From: Pyrrhosoma nymphula
Taxonomy: Eukaryota > Arthropoda > Insecta > Odonata > Coenagrionidae
NCBI GenBank assembly: GCA_963573305.1
Contig: OY754332.1
Location: 142,283,977 to 142,347,976, forward strand
DNA length: 64,000 bases
Direction of reading: 5' to 3'
In this document: one piece after another, positions 45,401 to 57,500 of the stretch
How the letters are laid out: every line of letters begins with the position of its first letter
Position numbering within the stretch: the stretch's first letter is position 1
Translations under genes and position numbers: made by a program
Notes under the pieces: generated by a model
The model's database searches: none
Told to the model about the DNA's origin: nothing
The model's input: only the letters and a program-made list of their open reading frames with translations

Positions 45401-46255
45401 GGGTATTGATTCATTTTACTTTATGCAACTTAATCAGGGACGTTGTTGCCTGTCAACACCTTGATTCCCTTCATTCTTGCCTTTCTAGATCAGTGCAAGG
45501 CTATGATATTTTAATGATCAAATGCCTCCCATTTTACGCCTGTATAAGTTATGCAAATATTTTGCACTTGACCTTGTAATCTGATCTGACAATCTTTACT
45601 ATTTCCCATTACTTGCTATTGCTGTTCCATTCGTCGAAATGAAATCTTGATAGCTTATTCATTCATTTGGAGATGGTTCAGCCTTCATGCGTTGGTCACC
45701 CTCAATTGATGTTTGATTGGGCGCAAGTTTTTATGCGAAGGTCGCAGTTTCTCTACTATTGAACTTCTTGAAATCATAACACTTATATAAATTTCTAGTA
45801 ATAAATGCATAAAATACTGTTCAAAAATATTATGGATATGTTCCCCATATGTGCTCTATTATGGCAGCGTTTATGGAACTTACTAGTTTGCAACTTTACA
45901 AGTAATGGAGTTGCATATGGAAGTGATGTGATGCAGACACCTATAATTGAAATTGTCTGATTAATTTTCGCGGCCTTATACTAGTGGCTTCGGAACGTTA
46001 CAATAGCTTTATACAACATAATGTAAACTCACTCTCTTTGCGATTGGCATATATTACAAATATCGAAGACGGTGATATCTTCTTTCGTTCTATAAAATCT
46101 TAAAAAATCTTTTGCAGATCTAAGGGAATGCAAAATGTCATACAAAATAGTCGAAATAAAATTCAGAGGAGCAAGACAATGAAGATATAAATGAACTGCT
46201 AATACTTAGAGTTAAGGAATTGATAAGAAAAGTATGGCAACTCATGGTTAAAGTT
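42475..46255. other. Long AT-rich stretch without recognised genes
   Basis: It may start with the end of the interrupted LINE. Around 45345-45365 the minus strand has CTGTCGAAATG, faintly like the hammerhead-type motifs elsewhere. Local duplications of GATAATTCCTTGAAT occur at 44780-44835. Confidence 0.45.
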
Positions 46256-46260
46256 GTTAT

Positions 46261-46975
46261 AATTGCAAATATATAATACAATAGTTTCAAAAATTAATCT
46301 AAAAAACCACGTCTTTATTTAAACTAAAAAGAATAAAATAAACCATCCTGCCTTGGCCTAAGGTCCCACGATTAAATTTTACAGATAAAAGACTATATGT
46401 TCAAAACCAAAAACGTGGTGCGCATCAATTTCAATATCTATTTATTATGCAGCCCTGAGCTGCCTTGATGATTAAGTGACTTCCCCAGAAGTAGCTTTAA
46501 GGAATCAAGTTGTCTGTTATTTCTCTTATGTTTATCTCCTGTCTCTATTAAAATCGTATTGTCGTAAAGGTATATGAAACGTCATAAGTATTATACGTCA
46601 TAAGAAATTATGCTTCAACTCTGAAGCAAATTTTTTGACGATTTATATTTTAGAGTGGAGTGATATAAATTCACTATCATACATTTGAGATTTTAATTGT
46701 ACTATTGTAATGAATATTTACAGAGAATGAATTTGATTCAAGATATTGAAATTGATGTGCACCACGTCTTTGGTTTTGAACATATACTATTTTATCTGTA
46801 AAATTTAATCGTGGGACCTTTGGCCAAGGCAGAGTGGCTTATTTTCCTCTTTTGAGTTAAAATAAAAACGTGGTTTTTTAGATTAATTTTTTAATCTATC
46901 TTATTGCATATTTTTCTTCTTTTTAGATTAAATAAAAACGTGGTATTTTGATTAAATTTTCAATCTATTGTATTA
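46261..46975. mobile_element. Large foldback element (about 700 bp)
   Basis: The left arm 46265-46439 pairs with the right arm 46741-46895 over roughly 150 bp with scattered differences: AAAAAACCACG, GGTCCCACGATTAAATTTTA and CAATTTCAATATCT each recur inverted. The right arm continues into a partial second copy (46921-46975) whose end pairs with the outermost left arm (ATATATAATACAATAG). The 300-bp loop has no ORF. It resembles a MITE or foldback transposon. Target duplication not found. Confidence 0.75.
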
Positions 46976-47580
46976 TATATTTTCTCAATTTTATTTCATA
47001 TTTGCAAAAATACAGAATTATGTATTAAATACCTCCCTCGTTGATTTCCAATTTTGATTATTTTGGAGTACTAAGCCCAAGCAAGTTAAAGAAAATGTGA
47101 CAGCATACAAACAGAGAGAGAGGGGAGAGAGGGGTATCTCAGGCTGCGTTACGCTTCATATTGAGTTTGTTTAGACCTTGTATACAACCCCTAATTAGAA
47201 ATTCAACTCTTCATCTTGCCAACCTACCTTGTCCTGATGTCCTATTTTATGCACTCTATTATTATCACTTTCCTAATTTCTGCAGCTTCTTCTCGTTGCG
47301 GCTGCTCCGGTGTTTCCGGAGGAATGTAGTGGACGATATCCGCTTCGTCCATGTGCGCAAAGTTTTCGACGGTCAAGTCCTTGTATAAAGGATTATTACA
47401 GCGTATTCAGCAGCGTATTCTCGCTGAGAGGCAAGGCGAGAAACATAGGCATCCGGAGACTCATGCACTCGAGCTAAGAACTTTCGCTTTCGATTTTTAG
47501 CAAGGTGAGTAATTTGATCGCTTTCATTTTGATTTTGAGCAGTAGACGCCTTCCGCTCGTGATCTTTTTGTTGGGTGGCA

Positions 47581-48025
47581 AGTCGGAAGGACAAACAAAC
47601 AAGAAAGTGACTTTAAAGAAACGTATTAAAATGGATCACTCACTCACTCAGTGCTTCAACCCAAAGGTTGGTTTGGGGTAGATGAGGGTAGAGCTCACCT
47701 CACACTAAGCCAAATGCGTGTGACTTTCACACATTCAGGGTAGGAGGCTAGTTCCTTTCCCTGGGCCACCTCGCAACGCGAGGAAATGGCTGTCAAATCA
47801 AACAGATGAGCGATAAATACAAATGTAAATTGTCAAAAATAGCGGCTCATATTGTCTCTAAAGAGCTAGATATAGCGTAAGAATGCATTGCCATCTGGAT
47901 CTGATCTGCACTGGGAATATTAAGTCGATAGCTAATCGGGAAGTGGGTTAAATTTGAGTGGCAAGATTTTGCCCGGAAGGACAAACAAACAAGAAAGCGA
48001 CTTTATAAAAACGTAGTAAAATGTA
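47581..48025 (+). repeat. Direct repeat of about 50 bp flanking Repeat D
   Basis: CGGAAGGACAAACAAACAAG plus following sequence at 47584-47632 recurs at 47976-48024, with about 390 bp between starts. The interval contains Repeat D. A tandem duplication with later changes is the simplest reading; a target duplication of this length would be unusual. Confidence 0.8.
47641..47800 (+). repeat. Repeat D, plus copy
   Basis: CAACCCAAAGGTTGGTTTGG, then GTAGAGCTCACCT and GCGTGTGACTTTCACAC, align with the minus copy at 41041-41155. CGCAACGCGAGGAAATGGC extends it beyond that copy. Confidence 0.7.
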
Positions 48026-48029
48026 TGAA

Positions 48030-48700
48030 AGTTATGATAATTGAGTACTTAAGAGAAAGCAAACGTGCATGGAAAAATAACTATCAGTCACATGGCCAAT
48101 AACTGTGCGAGGTGGCCAATAGGCAAAGTTTTACTCTGTCCTAAATTATATGCATGCTTAGTTATTTATATATTTACGTTGAATTAGTTAAAAAGGAAAT
48201 AACTGAGGTTTTAAAATATGATGAGTGACTTTAATTAAAACTTTTTAGTGATTTTTATTGCACTTCAAACACGAAATTTTCCTTAAGTGGCCAATAACTG
48301 TACGGTTTACCCTATCTATTCCGGGAAGTCATTAGACCTTCTTTACGCACTTGCCTCAAATCACTTCCTTTGAGCTATCATTGCCTGTTCCTTTTTCCAC
48401 TCACAATATTTACCTCATCAACTCAAGCTGCATGGGCGGATTTATTCCCAGGTGTTACAGAGCCGACAGCCACCTCCCCGATAGAAATACTCTCAATGTT
48501 TTGCAATTCCAATGGCCTCACGTGTATCTCGGATAATTACGCGACTCTTTCGAGATCACCTTGGTTTCTTCGAAGTTAATTTGGTGCCACAGTTCGGATC
48601 AAGCATGTTCCGCCAAGTCCGTGAGACAGAGTTGTTACCGAGCATCATACATATAAATCCGGAATGCAGTCTTCAAATCATAAACATAGTGAAAGCTTTC
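48030..48700. other. Flank of the GC-rich block; small ORFs only
   Basis: Three overlapping ORFs of 61-75 codons lie at 48351-48739. None resembles a known protein. They border the GC-rich block and could include a real exon, which composition alone cannot show. Confidence 0.35.
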
Positions 48701-48729
48701 GCAAATGTTTCTTCAGGAAGTCTTCATCA

Positions 48730-50160
48730 CTCAACATGAATGTTACTTTCCATCCCGCGGTCATTCCTTCCCACACGATATCGCGAGCGGCAATGATTCC
48801 CCGCAGCATCGCCAACTCTCGTTTCCCCGACACGATCCGAATTCCTCGAAAGGGAAAAGTGTCACGCTTCGATTCACGCACTCGCAATTCTCTGAGGATC
48901 GTCAATAGGACGCTGCTTTCGATCGGAGGACCGCTTCGATTCGCAATCAAAGGGGAGGAGGAGGATGGGACACGTGGCCGTCGCTTCAAACCCACCCACA
49001 TACACACACAATGCAATTCCGACGTCCATCAGCTCCTTCCCGACCCGCGTCCACGCTCATCCACTCGTCCGGCATACGGGATTATTTTTCCACTCTCCTC
49101 CGTGAGAAGGAGAAGGGGAGGGAGGGGGGGAAGAGAAACATCTGCAAAAATGAAAACATTCACCTCCTCTTGCTTCACTATTCGATCCTCCACCTCTCCC
49201 TCCCACCTCCGAACACCCCCGCGTCGCGTATCCGCCCTCGTTTGCGACGCAAGCACGGTGCGTGAGTCCCCGCTCCACCCCCAGCGCCTCGCTCGGGTGC
49301 CGATCCCCCGACTTCATTAATGACATCGGGGGATCCTCCGCCCCAACCGACTGACGGAAAAATAAAGGACTCCCCACTCCTCCCGTGCGTCGTCGCGAGG
49401 AAAAACACATCTCGGTGTCCCACTCCCTCCTCGGAGCCTTCCCGTGAGCCGTCGTCGGGGGTGGAGAGAGGCGACGAGAGACTCGTACAACACACACACA
49501 CACACGCGGGTTGAGAGAGGGAAGGGGGGGAGGTCTCGCATTAATCGCCCGAGACCCCGCTGATGCGCCCCCGGGCACCGCGCGACGCCCAGCACGGTTT
49601 TTTTTTTCGGGGGGTCGTTGATGGCAAGCCGGGGAGGGCGCAGTGGAACAAAAGCGAAGCGGAGGCCCGTGTTGACGAGGGTAGGCGGACGGGAGGGTGG
49701 GGGGAGAAGAGGGAGGGAGGGTGGCGGGGGCGTCTAAGGAATCATACCCATCTTTTTCCGATTTTAACAACTCCGGGTTGGTGGCGCGGCAAAGCGGAGA
49801 ATGGAGCTCCATCGCAGAAGAGGGAAAGTGCGCTGCTGCCGCTGCTTCTCACTCCCCGTCCTCCATCCCACTCTCCTTCCCGTCCTCTACCACCCCCCCC
49901 CCCCATCCACCCCCCTCCCCACACCCCACCCGCACTCGTCGCCGTGCCAGTGATGACATCCTTCTCAATGTGGCGGTTGGAAATTTGCGAGAGGAGCCTC
50001 CAAGCCCTTTTTTTTCCTCTCCTAAACCCTGTGCAGGACAAAGTCTTCGATAAAATTTCACCATTTCCCTCCCCCCCGACAGCGATGGATGATAGAAACA
50101 GCTTCATAGCCGTTTTTCACACGACTCACGCCTGGTTAGCCGCTCCTCCCACTTGATCCG
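48730..50160. promoter_or_regulatory. 1.4-kb GC- and CpG-rich block, candidate CpG-island promoter
   Basis: CpG dinucleotides are frequent (for example TCGCGAGCGG, GCGTCGCGTATCCG, CCGCGCGACGCC) in an otherwise AT-rich window. Purine- and pyrimidine-biased runs alternate between strands. A CA microsatellite lies at 49489-49505 and a 12-C run at 49893-49904. Long ORFs on both strands (218 and 251 codons among them) overlap one another and look like low-complexity Pro/Arg/Ser/Gly chains, so I do not call them genes. It could hold the 5' end of a host gene that continues outside the recognised sequence. Confidence 0.4.
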
Positions 50161-50164
50161 AGCT

Positions 50165-53100
50165 ATATGTCCCTCCATTATCATAGGAATCAGTATAAAT
50201 TTGATCACTTGATGATAATAGGCAATACTTCGTGGAGGTGACTATTGCATATGTATTGAAATAACACAACTTTGTATTCTTGCGTCGATTATAAATTATT
50301 TGTTCAACCTGTTTCGCCTTGGTCTGGCAAGTAACGCTATCAATATAAAACTGGTCGCAAAATAATAAAAAAACCATGGAAGACTAAAACTTTGTGTCGT
50401 CACAATAAATATATTCTTAGTAGATTAATTTTATTAAATTTTATTAGCCGGTGAATTCAGAAAACTCCTTTTTGTTGAGATTGAGACATCGTTCAACAGA
50501 ATTAAGAATTTAAGTCCTGAATCACAGGTATTTAAAACTCATTAGAGTAGAGTGAACGTCATTCTAGAAGTAAATATTGATAAATACAAAATATTCACCA
50601 AAGCCAAAATCTATCTTCTTTTTCCTCACCTCTTCTCATGCAGCCCGCTTCACATCTTCTTCCATGGCTTCACCATCATAACGGTTCGCAGCGTATAATA
50701 TTCACTATAATTCTGCAACCCAGGCAAAAAAAAATAAAAGATTCACTCTCCTATGGAAAATCATCGTAACGCTAAGGATAAGAGCCGTTTAGCACTTTTT
50801 AATGCTCGCCACAATGTTTCAAGGCCATTTTAGGCATATGTACCTTGGTGCGAGTCCATTCTTCTCTACCTATGTCCAGCTCGTATTGGTCCTCCCTAAG
50901 ACACTCTATTTAATTCAGCATCAAATATACATTAAATAGATAAAATGTACAGCAACAAAGCTAAATCATTATCACCTTTTTTAGACTGACGCATCGTTTT
51001 GATAGTACTGATAACCATCCTTGTCACATTTTACCGTTCACTACAGGAGTTCAAACTCAACCTGGTGACACAAATTGCTTTTGGCTTGGGACGGCACTTT
51101 ATAGGTCCCTGGTGGAATGGTGATCGGGGAAAGGAATCTTCGGAAGGAAAATGAAACGTGATATTAAAGAGCAAAGAGAATACGTAATACTTTATATTAT
51201 ATTTAGCTTAGAAATCCGGTAGATGAAAAATTAGTGAGACGTCAAAATTCTCCAATATCCTAGATAGTTTACTCAGTCAACATTAAGAAAATCTTAAGAC
51301 CAGTTAAAATCAAATGACTGGAAGATACGTTGTATACTATCCACTATTTTAAATTTTATGAAATTATAAATGAAAATAGCATTACTCAGGACTGGGAAGG
51401 GAGAGATAGTCAGCTTCGTTTGTTTAAGCACTTATTTCAAATTCCGGGGATCTGTTTTCGGATCCCAAAACTGGCGAAACATTACTTCGTTCATGATTTT
51501 ACATTTTTTTATCCTCTCAATTGGATACTCCAGTTGAATTTGACAATGCACAGACTTTTTTACAAATCATTTTTCATTGTGTCTTAAATGTAAAATATTG
51601 CTTTAATAATCATTCATAACCACTATATAAATTTAACTTTTTAATCAGATATTTAAATCACTTTGATAGGATCATTCCACCATAGCACTAAATATCATCA
51701 ACCCAAAACTCAGTAGAGCCATTTACAACTATATTGGTACTGCTCTCTTGCAAAATCATCCGTTGCCACGGATTACTCTGTGCTTTGCGAAAAACTCTCT
51801 CTCATTAGCCTTTATGCATAAAGCGATGGTGATATTTTTTCTGCACCAGCGTGTTACACGTCTTGATTAAAGGGGTCCAAATTCCCAACGCAGTGTGACA
51901 CTTTTGTAAAGAAGAACCGTGAACGGTAAATGTCCACATTGCTAGAACCACGTCATTTTTTCTCTTTATTGTAAATGAACAGGAATTTACCCGAATAACC
52001 GCAACTTTTTCTAGTTTTTTATATCACAAAACGTTATGCTGTGATTTAATGCGTGGATGTGAAATGTCGCTGAAAACTTTCACACAGAGAAGGGTGTAAA
52101 CTGAAATGTTTAAATCTGAGGGCCGCATATCTCAGCAAACCAATACAACGAAGGGAATAGAGAAAAGCCGTAGTTTGACTTCAAAAATAGATGTAAGGAC
52201 TGGAAAATAAGTAATACTGAATAAGTTTATCAATTTTCATGAGAATAAAATATGCTCATAGCAGCTTTTATCCCCACTCAGCATAACTAATAAATATAGT
52301 CGGGATGATATAAAATCTAGTTCTTTCCTTTCTCTACTTTGAATTATAAATTTACTATCGAAGTATCCAGTTATGCATTTTATTCTGGATTTTAAGGGAA
52401 CGGCATTTCATTGGGGTTATTTTATTTATCTGAGTTAATGTATGGATTTGTCAAGGATAAAGCAAGTAGACACACGTTTTCTGAATAAATGTTATCTTCT
52501 TTATATTTTGTATCTATTTCAGGGCTGAAAAGCATTCACTTTGGGGAGGATGCTACAGTCGGACCTAAATAGTCAGTCGTGCTGACAACGCCTGATAAGT
52601 CATGCACCCGGTGGACAAGGTAGTAGTAACTTTTTGCCAAAAAGGAAATTTCCGCGTCCAAATCGCTTGAAAGGCAATTTCCAGGATACGAATCAACACC
52701 CAAGTCTCTACATTCGGATAAGATTTAGAGGCTCGCGCAACACAAGGGCTAGTAATCACTAGCTCCATCCGGGGACTGAGATATGGCCGCGGTAGATCAG
52801 TACCTATTGGATGTGGGGCACTTAGGTTCGGAAAGAAAATGGAGGATTTTCATCCCATCCCTGTTTATCTCTCCATACCCGATAGTATTACAGTAGAACA
52901 ATTATAGACATGGTTTTGAACAATTATGAATGCATAAGCGTGTTTTTAATTTATTTTAGCAGCATTTCTAACCTGAAAAACTAGACGTGGCTCTGAAAAA
53001 GGTAAAATATTTTTACTGCAGAAAAAGAATATATTTCTGGGTATATTTTGACTTCAACAGCCAACTTCAAGTTATCCAGCTGGGTTTCCTCTGGTCGTCG

Positions 53101-53325
53101 AACGATATGAGGAAGGAAGCACATGGAAGAAATGATTGTGAGCTTCAACTCAGAATTTGAGAGGAGAATGTGCTTGGGTTTAAAAACAATGCTTGCATAA
53201 TAAAATCGAAAACACCGTAATGGAGTAAACCGATGACCAAGAGACTTAACAAAGAAAATAAATAAAAGCACCATTTTCAAAGGTGTAGACTGTATATACT
53301 GACATAAATGAGAAAAAAAAGAAAA
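50165..53325. other. Unannotated AT-rich stretch
   Basis: Nothing recognised; the ORFs are short and domainless. Confidence 0.5.
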
Positions 53326-53331
53326 AAAACG

Positions 53332-53529
53332 GGCAACGGCCTGCCACGGTGGAAACACCGGCTCCCGATTAGTCACCGAAGTGAAGCATCGTTGGGCTCG
53401 GCTCGAGTTTGGACGGGTGATCCTCCGACTCATCCGAGTGCTGTTGCCCCCGTCTGCACGTGGCAGACAGTATGTGCGAAATGACCTTGGCCGTCGAAGC
53501 ACGTTAAACTAAAATACTACTACTAAGAG
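53332..53529 (+). mobile_element. 5S rRNA-derived SINE
   Basis: 53332-53449 follows animal 5S rRNA: GGCAACGGCC start, CACCGAAGTGAAGCATCG internal promoter region, GGACGGGTGATCCTCCGACT, and a GTGCTGTTGCCC end that pairs with the start. It differs from functional 5S at several positions. It continues for about 80 bp as GCAGACAGTATGTGCG, then GTCGAAGCACGTTAAACT, and ends in ACTACTACTA. A 5S head, unrelated body and short repeat tail define a SINE of the 5S (SINE3) type. A 173-codon minus-strand ORF overlaps it and is not a gene. Confidence 0.8.
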
Positions 53530-54125
53530 AAACAAACTACCAAGAACGTTAGAGCCGTTAGTTCTAACGTAAATGACTGATTAATTCGAAATCTTAGTGG
53601 TTGAAATAAAATGTTTGTCTGGGATAAGTTTGGTTTCTTAATTCTTTTGTAAAGCCACATAAAGATACACAATGTCACACCTGAGAAATAGTGAATCTCA
53701 CTTGCTATTTAACGACTCTCCAGAGGTTATTGGCTATCTAAACATACATCCACAATGTCACTTGGCCACGGCAAGGTGCCAACCTGGCAACCTAAAGGTG
53801 AGTTTCTCGATACTCGCCTCGGGTATTGCGCTTGCATTGGTCTTAGGATAATGCTTTAGATTGAGTGTCGTGATAAAACCTCTGTCGCTGACGTGCCTAG
53901 AGGCCTAAACGTTCATTTTATTGGGATATATTTATATTCCATTCCCATTCACAAAAAGGGATGCTAATATCATCCCTTTTGGTTATGTCATGTGCTTGGA
54001 TAGGCATCCGTCGCTCTTCTCTTCAAAGCCGCCCACAGTCCCAATAGGTGAGATGCAGATGTGAAATTGGAGATATTTGAACCGTTCCCGACCGTAGGTG
54101 GCCGTACAGTGATCCCATACTGATT
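53530..54125. other. Noncoding stretch with hammerhead-like motif at 53888-53911
   Basis: CTGACGT, then GCC-TAGA-GGC (a perfect 3-bp stem with a 4-nt loop), then CTAAACG. Relative to CUGANGA and GAAA, A9 and the G of GAAA are changed. No coding part adjoins. Confidence 0.4.
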
Positions 54126-54129
54126 TAAT

Positions 54130-54350
54130 CCACCGCAGTGCGTGAGGCAACTGGCCTAGGGCCGCTGGTCCACCTTCAGCCTACTTTCCCTCCTCCTCCC
54201 CCCGCCCCTCCTCCTCCCCTCCTCCCTCTAGCCCCTCCCAACCCCTGTACTCCGCCCAGTGCCACCCCTCGCTCGCCGACTCACCTTCTTCGGTCCACGG
54301 CCCGGCTTCGCCATTCACCCCTCAGTCTTCGGTTTCAGTCGATGAGGAGT
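54130..54350. other. C-rich low-complexity block
   Basis: CCTCCTCC-type runs on the + strand produce a Pro-rich ORF start at 54138-54560. No domain recognised; treated as composition, not a gene. Confidence 0.4.
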
Positions 54351-54559
54351 CCCGAACGTCAATACCAATCAAACGTTCGAGACACATCTCTCCCCAATCT
54401 GTCTAACCTCACCGGATCACTCATGGCCATCCCTCCCGATGTAACCGTCACTCCGTCTTACTTCTTTCGAAAATCGTGGCCTCATCCTGCGAAAACTGTT
54501 TTCTTTCCGAAGACAGGAAAAATAGTACGGCAAAAAAGCACTTCATTTCCGTTTAACTG

Positions 54560-57500
54560 ATGGCTTGTCATAGAACACACGCTTACTAAATCGTGTCCTC
54601 TTGACAGCCAAAAAGATACATGCATATCACAAACTTCAAGCTTCAGATCTTTCGCAATTAAAATGCTTGATAAATATTTTGAAACATTTAAAAGCACCAA
54701 AAGAATAATTTCCCTTTTAAATTTATTTTAAAAATATTATTTTGAACATTAGACTATATTAGAGATATTAAAAACATTCTTTGCAACTACATGGCTGATA
54801 ATCAGTGGAATTAAGAATTATAGTGGCTTACCTCAATTATAGTGTTTTCCCGTAAACTTCAGGCTTTATTTCTTCGTGTGTTGCAAAATACGTTACATCA
54901 CGGAGATTTGAGACTTCATTTCGGCTGAACATCAAAGAAATAACATGAAAATGCGAAAACTTAGTTATAATTTTAGCTGCCAATGTAGGAAGCAAATTAT
55001 GAAAACACTGCTTTATAATAAATTCATATCACAAATGTATTGCCTTGAATATGATTTTAGTCAATTGAATAACAAATGATTAAAATAGAAACAATGGCCG
55101 CGTAGGAAAAAATAACTTTTTTTTCAAGTAAAATTTAGCGTTCCATTTAGAATTCTTTCAGAACGAAATAATGGAAATTATAAACGGCAGTGAAATGTCA
55201 ACCAATATTAAAAGATCTCCAATCATGCCTTTTAGCCTTAAAGATGGAAATTTCCAATTTCCTAACCACAGAATAAAAAAATTGACAAGTTGAAATGTAG
55301 TGCGTTCTCTCAGAGGACCAAAGTGGGTTTTCACCGGGTTATCCTTTTAAGCTTTAAATTTCATCGTTTGAAGGCGTGGAATTAAGCTCGGATATTAATT
55401 ATGATTACAAATGAACTATTTTATTAATTAAAAAACTTTTATCACCTGCTTTTAAAAGCAATTTGCATGTATTGTAAATGTCACCGGCAGAGTAAAGCGG
55501 TACAAAAATATCTCTGAGGATAAAAACGCTATTGATATGGGCGGAAATGTATAAAACGTAAGAAATATATGCCCCATTGATGTGGTTAATAACCACACTT
55601 TCATCGAAATTTCCAACTAAATTAAATTTGTTTTTCAATTTATTGCTTGCTGTTTAAATTAATAGGTAATGGTAGTGGTTTTTATCAGTCAATTGCATAT
55701 TTTCAACTGAGTGGGGTAATTAACGCAGCCAAGGGAAGAGCTATTTCCAGCTCCTGCTGGCGATTTGTTTGCGATGCAGTTTGTTTTTTGCGATTTATAT
55801 ATTTACCACTAAGGCAAAATAGGAAGGTTAGGGAAGCGTGATTCGTTGCTTTGGCTCAAAATGTGTCCTTATCTAGAACTTAAACTAAGGTTCCTCGGAA
55901 AATGCAAAAAATTACGATCCAGACTTATATCAAATGATAGCCTAAGTGGGGAGGAATGCTATTTAATCCTATTTTATTCAGCTAAAAAAGTTATATTTTA
56001 AGAGCAAAAGCCCATTAAAAAGCAAATATTGCTCCTTTATGAATTAGTTTAGAATGCGTAATCATTGTCATAAGCGTCAAGAAACATATATGATATTTTC
56101 AATCACTGTAAAAAAGAAATTAGAATAATATGATATGATGGACACCGGATGTCATTACCTTTTTCAATGGGGTGAAAAGCATAAGTGCACTTTCCCTTAT
56201 TACTGGTGCTTTCCGGACATCAATTTCCATCATGACTAAGACCTGTTTTAGAGGAAGGATTGGTATTAGGGTAAGCCGAGGACTGGGGTCATTATGGACC
56301 TCACACTAGGAATTATTTAAACGTTATTTAATGTACAGTTTTCAATATTAAAAAGCACATCAAATTATTGTATTGACTAGGGAAGATCTACGAAATATTT
56401 ATGAGATTCCCACATTGAAAAACATAAGCACAAACTTTGGTGACGAAGCAAACGAAACTAAGGCAAGACCGAGAGAGCTTCCGACAGGATCATAAAATGA
56501 TAATAGTCTATGGCCGTTTCAGCCACCTTAAATGAATCATACTCCTAATCTTCCCGCTATGGTCTAGGAAGCTGTGTTCGCAAATGAGGAACTATTTAGT
56601 ATTTACAAATATCATCTTACTTAATTCACTGTTCTCCGTAACCCTCTCTGTACTGCTCCCAAGATTCAAAAAAATTATCAGGCACGGATATAATTGATAA
56701 TTACTTAAAATCTTAAATATGTTCACGAGAAAAAGAGATACTGTCAGAATAAATACGTATATCATAATGATATCATACCTTTTAATTATTTTTAAATGAG
56801 ACCTTTGAATTGAAATCGAATCATCAAATCGATTAATCGAATAATCGAATTGATAACTAAACCCATAGGGTTTAGTAATCCATTGATGTTCCGTCATATG
56901 AAAACTATAAAAAAGAAGTTTATCGTCGAATCCATGGTCCCATAAAAACTTCTGAAATGTATACGATATCCCTTCACGTTTGTAAAAAGTAAGTATATAA
57001 CGAGATTATGTAGGTTAAACTGGCGATAAAGTGGAAATCAGGAATGACACTCCTTTATTTCATGCTCCAAATTAACACTGAAAATGTGTTCCAGTGAGAG
57101 GGTATTGAATATTTAATAAAATATTGCAGTAATTTCAATGGTTTCGTGAGAGTAATTGCCGAGGTATACAAATAAATGCATATAAAAGCTGAAAACCAGC
57201 TCTAACTTGCCTAGTAAATGTAATTTTAATGGCACATCTATTAAATGATCAGCTTTAATAGCAATGATATATATGCATAATAAAATGTGAGCTAAACTAG
57301 AAGCGATAATCTAATTATGGACGGAAACTCTTTCAATAATGCTCTTAATTATCAATCTCGGGTAATTCAAACTATTACCCTCATAGATCACTCTCCAGTA
57401 TAAAAATAAATAAAATGGACAGCAATATTCAATGTATATCTACCGTTCTTCCATTTGATATTTCATTAACGTAAGTGCACTTTTCACAAGGCTTTCCGTA

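Noticed and set aside
48664..49812. Long overlapping ORFs of 218 and 251 codons
   Set aside because: They lie on opposite strands of a GC-rich block where stops are rare, have low-complexity composition and no recognisable domain.
53332..53449. Functional 5S rRNA gene
   Set aside because: Several differences from conserved positions, no T-run terminator after the 3' end, and a SINE-type body and tail follow directly.
52981..53502. 173-codon minus-strand ORF
   Set aside because: Its N-terminal part is antisense to the 5S-derived SINE and the rest has no recognisable domain.
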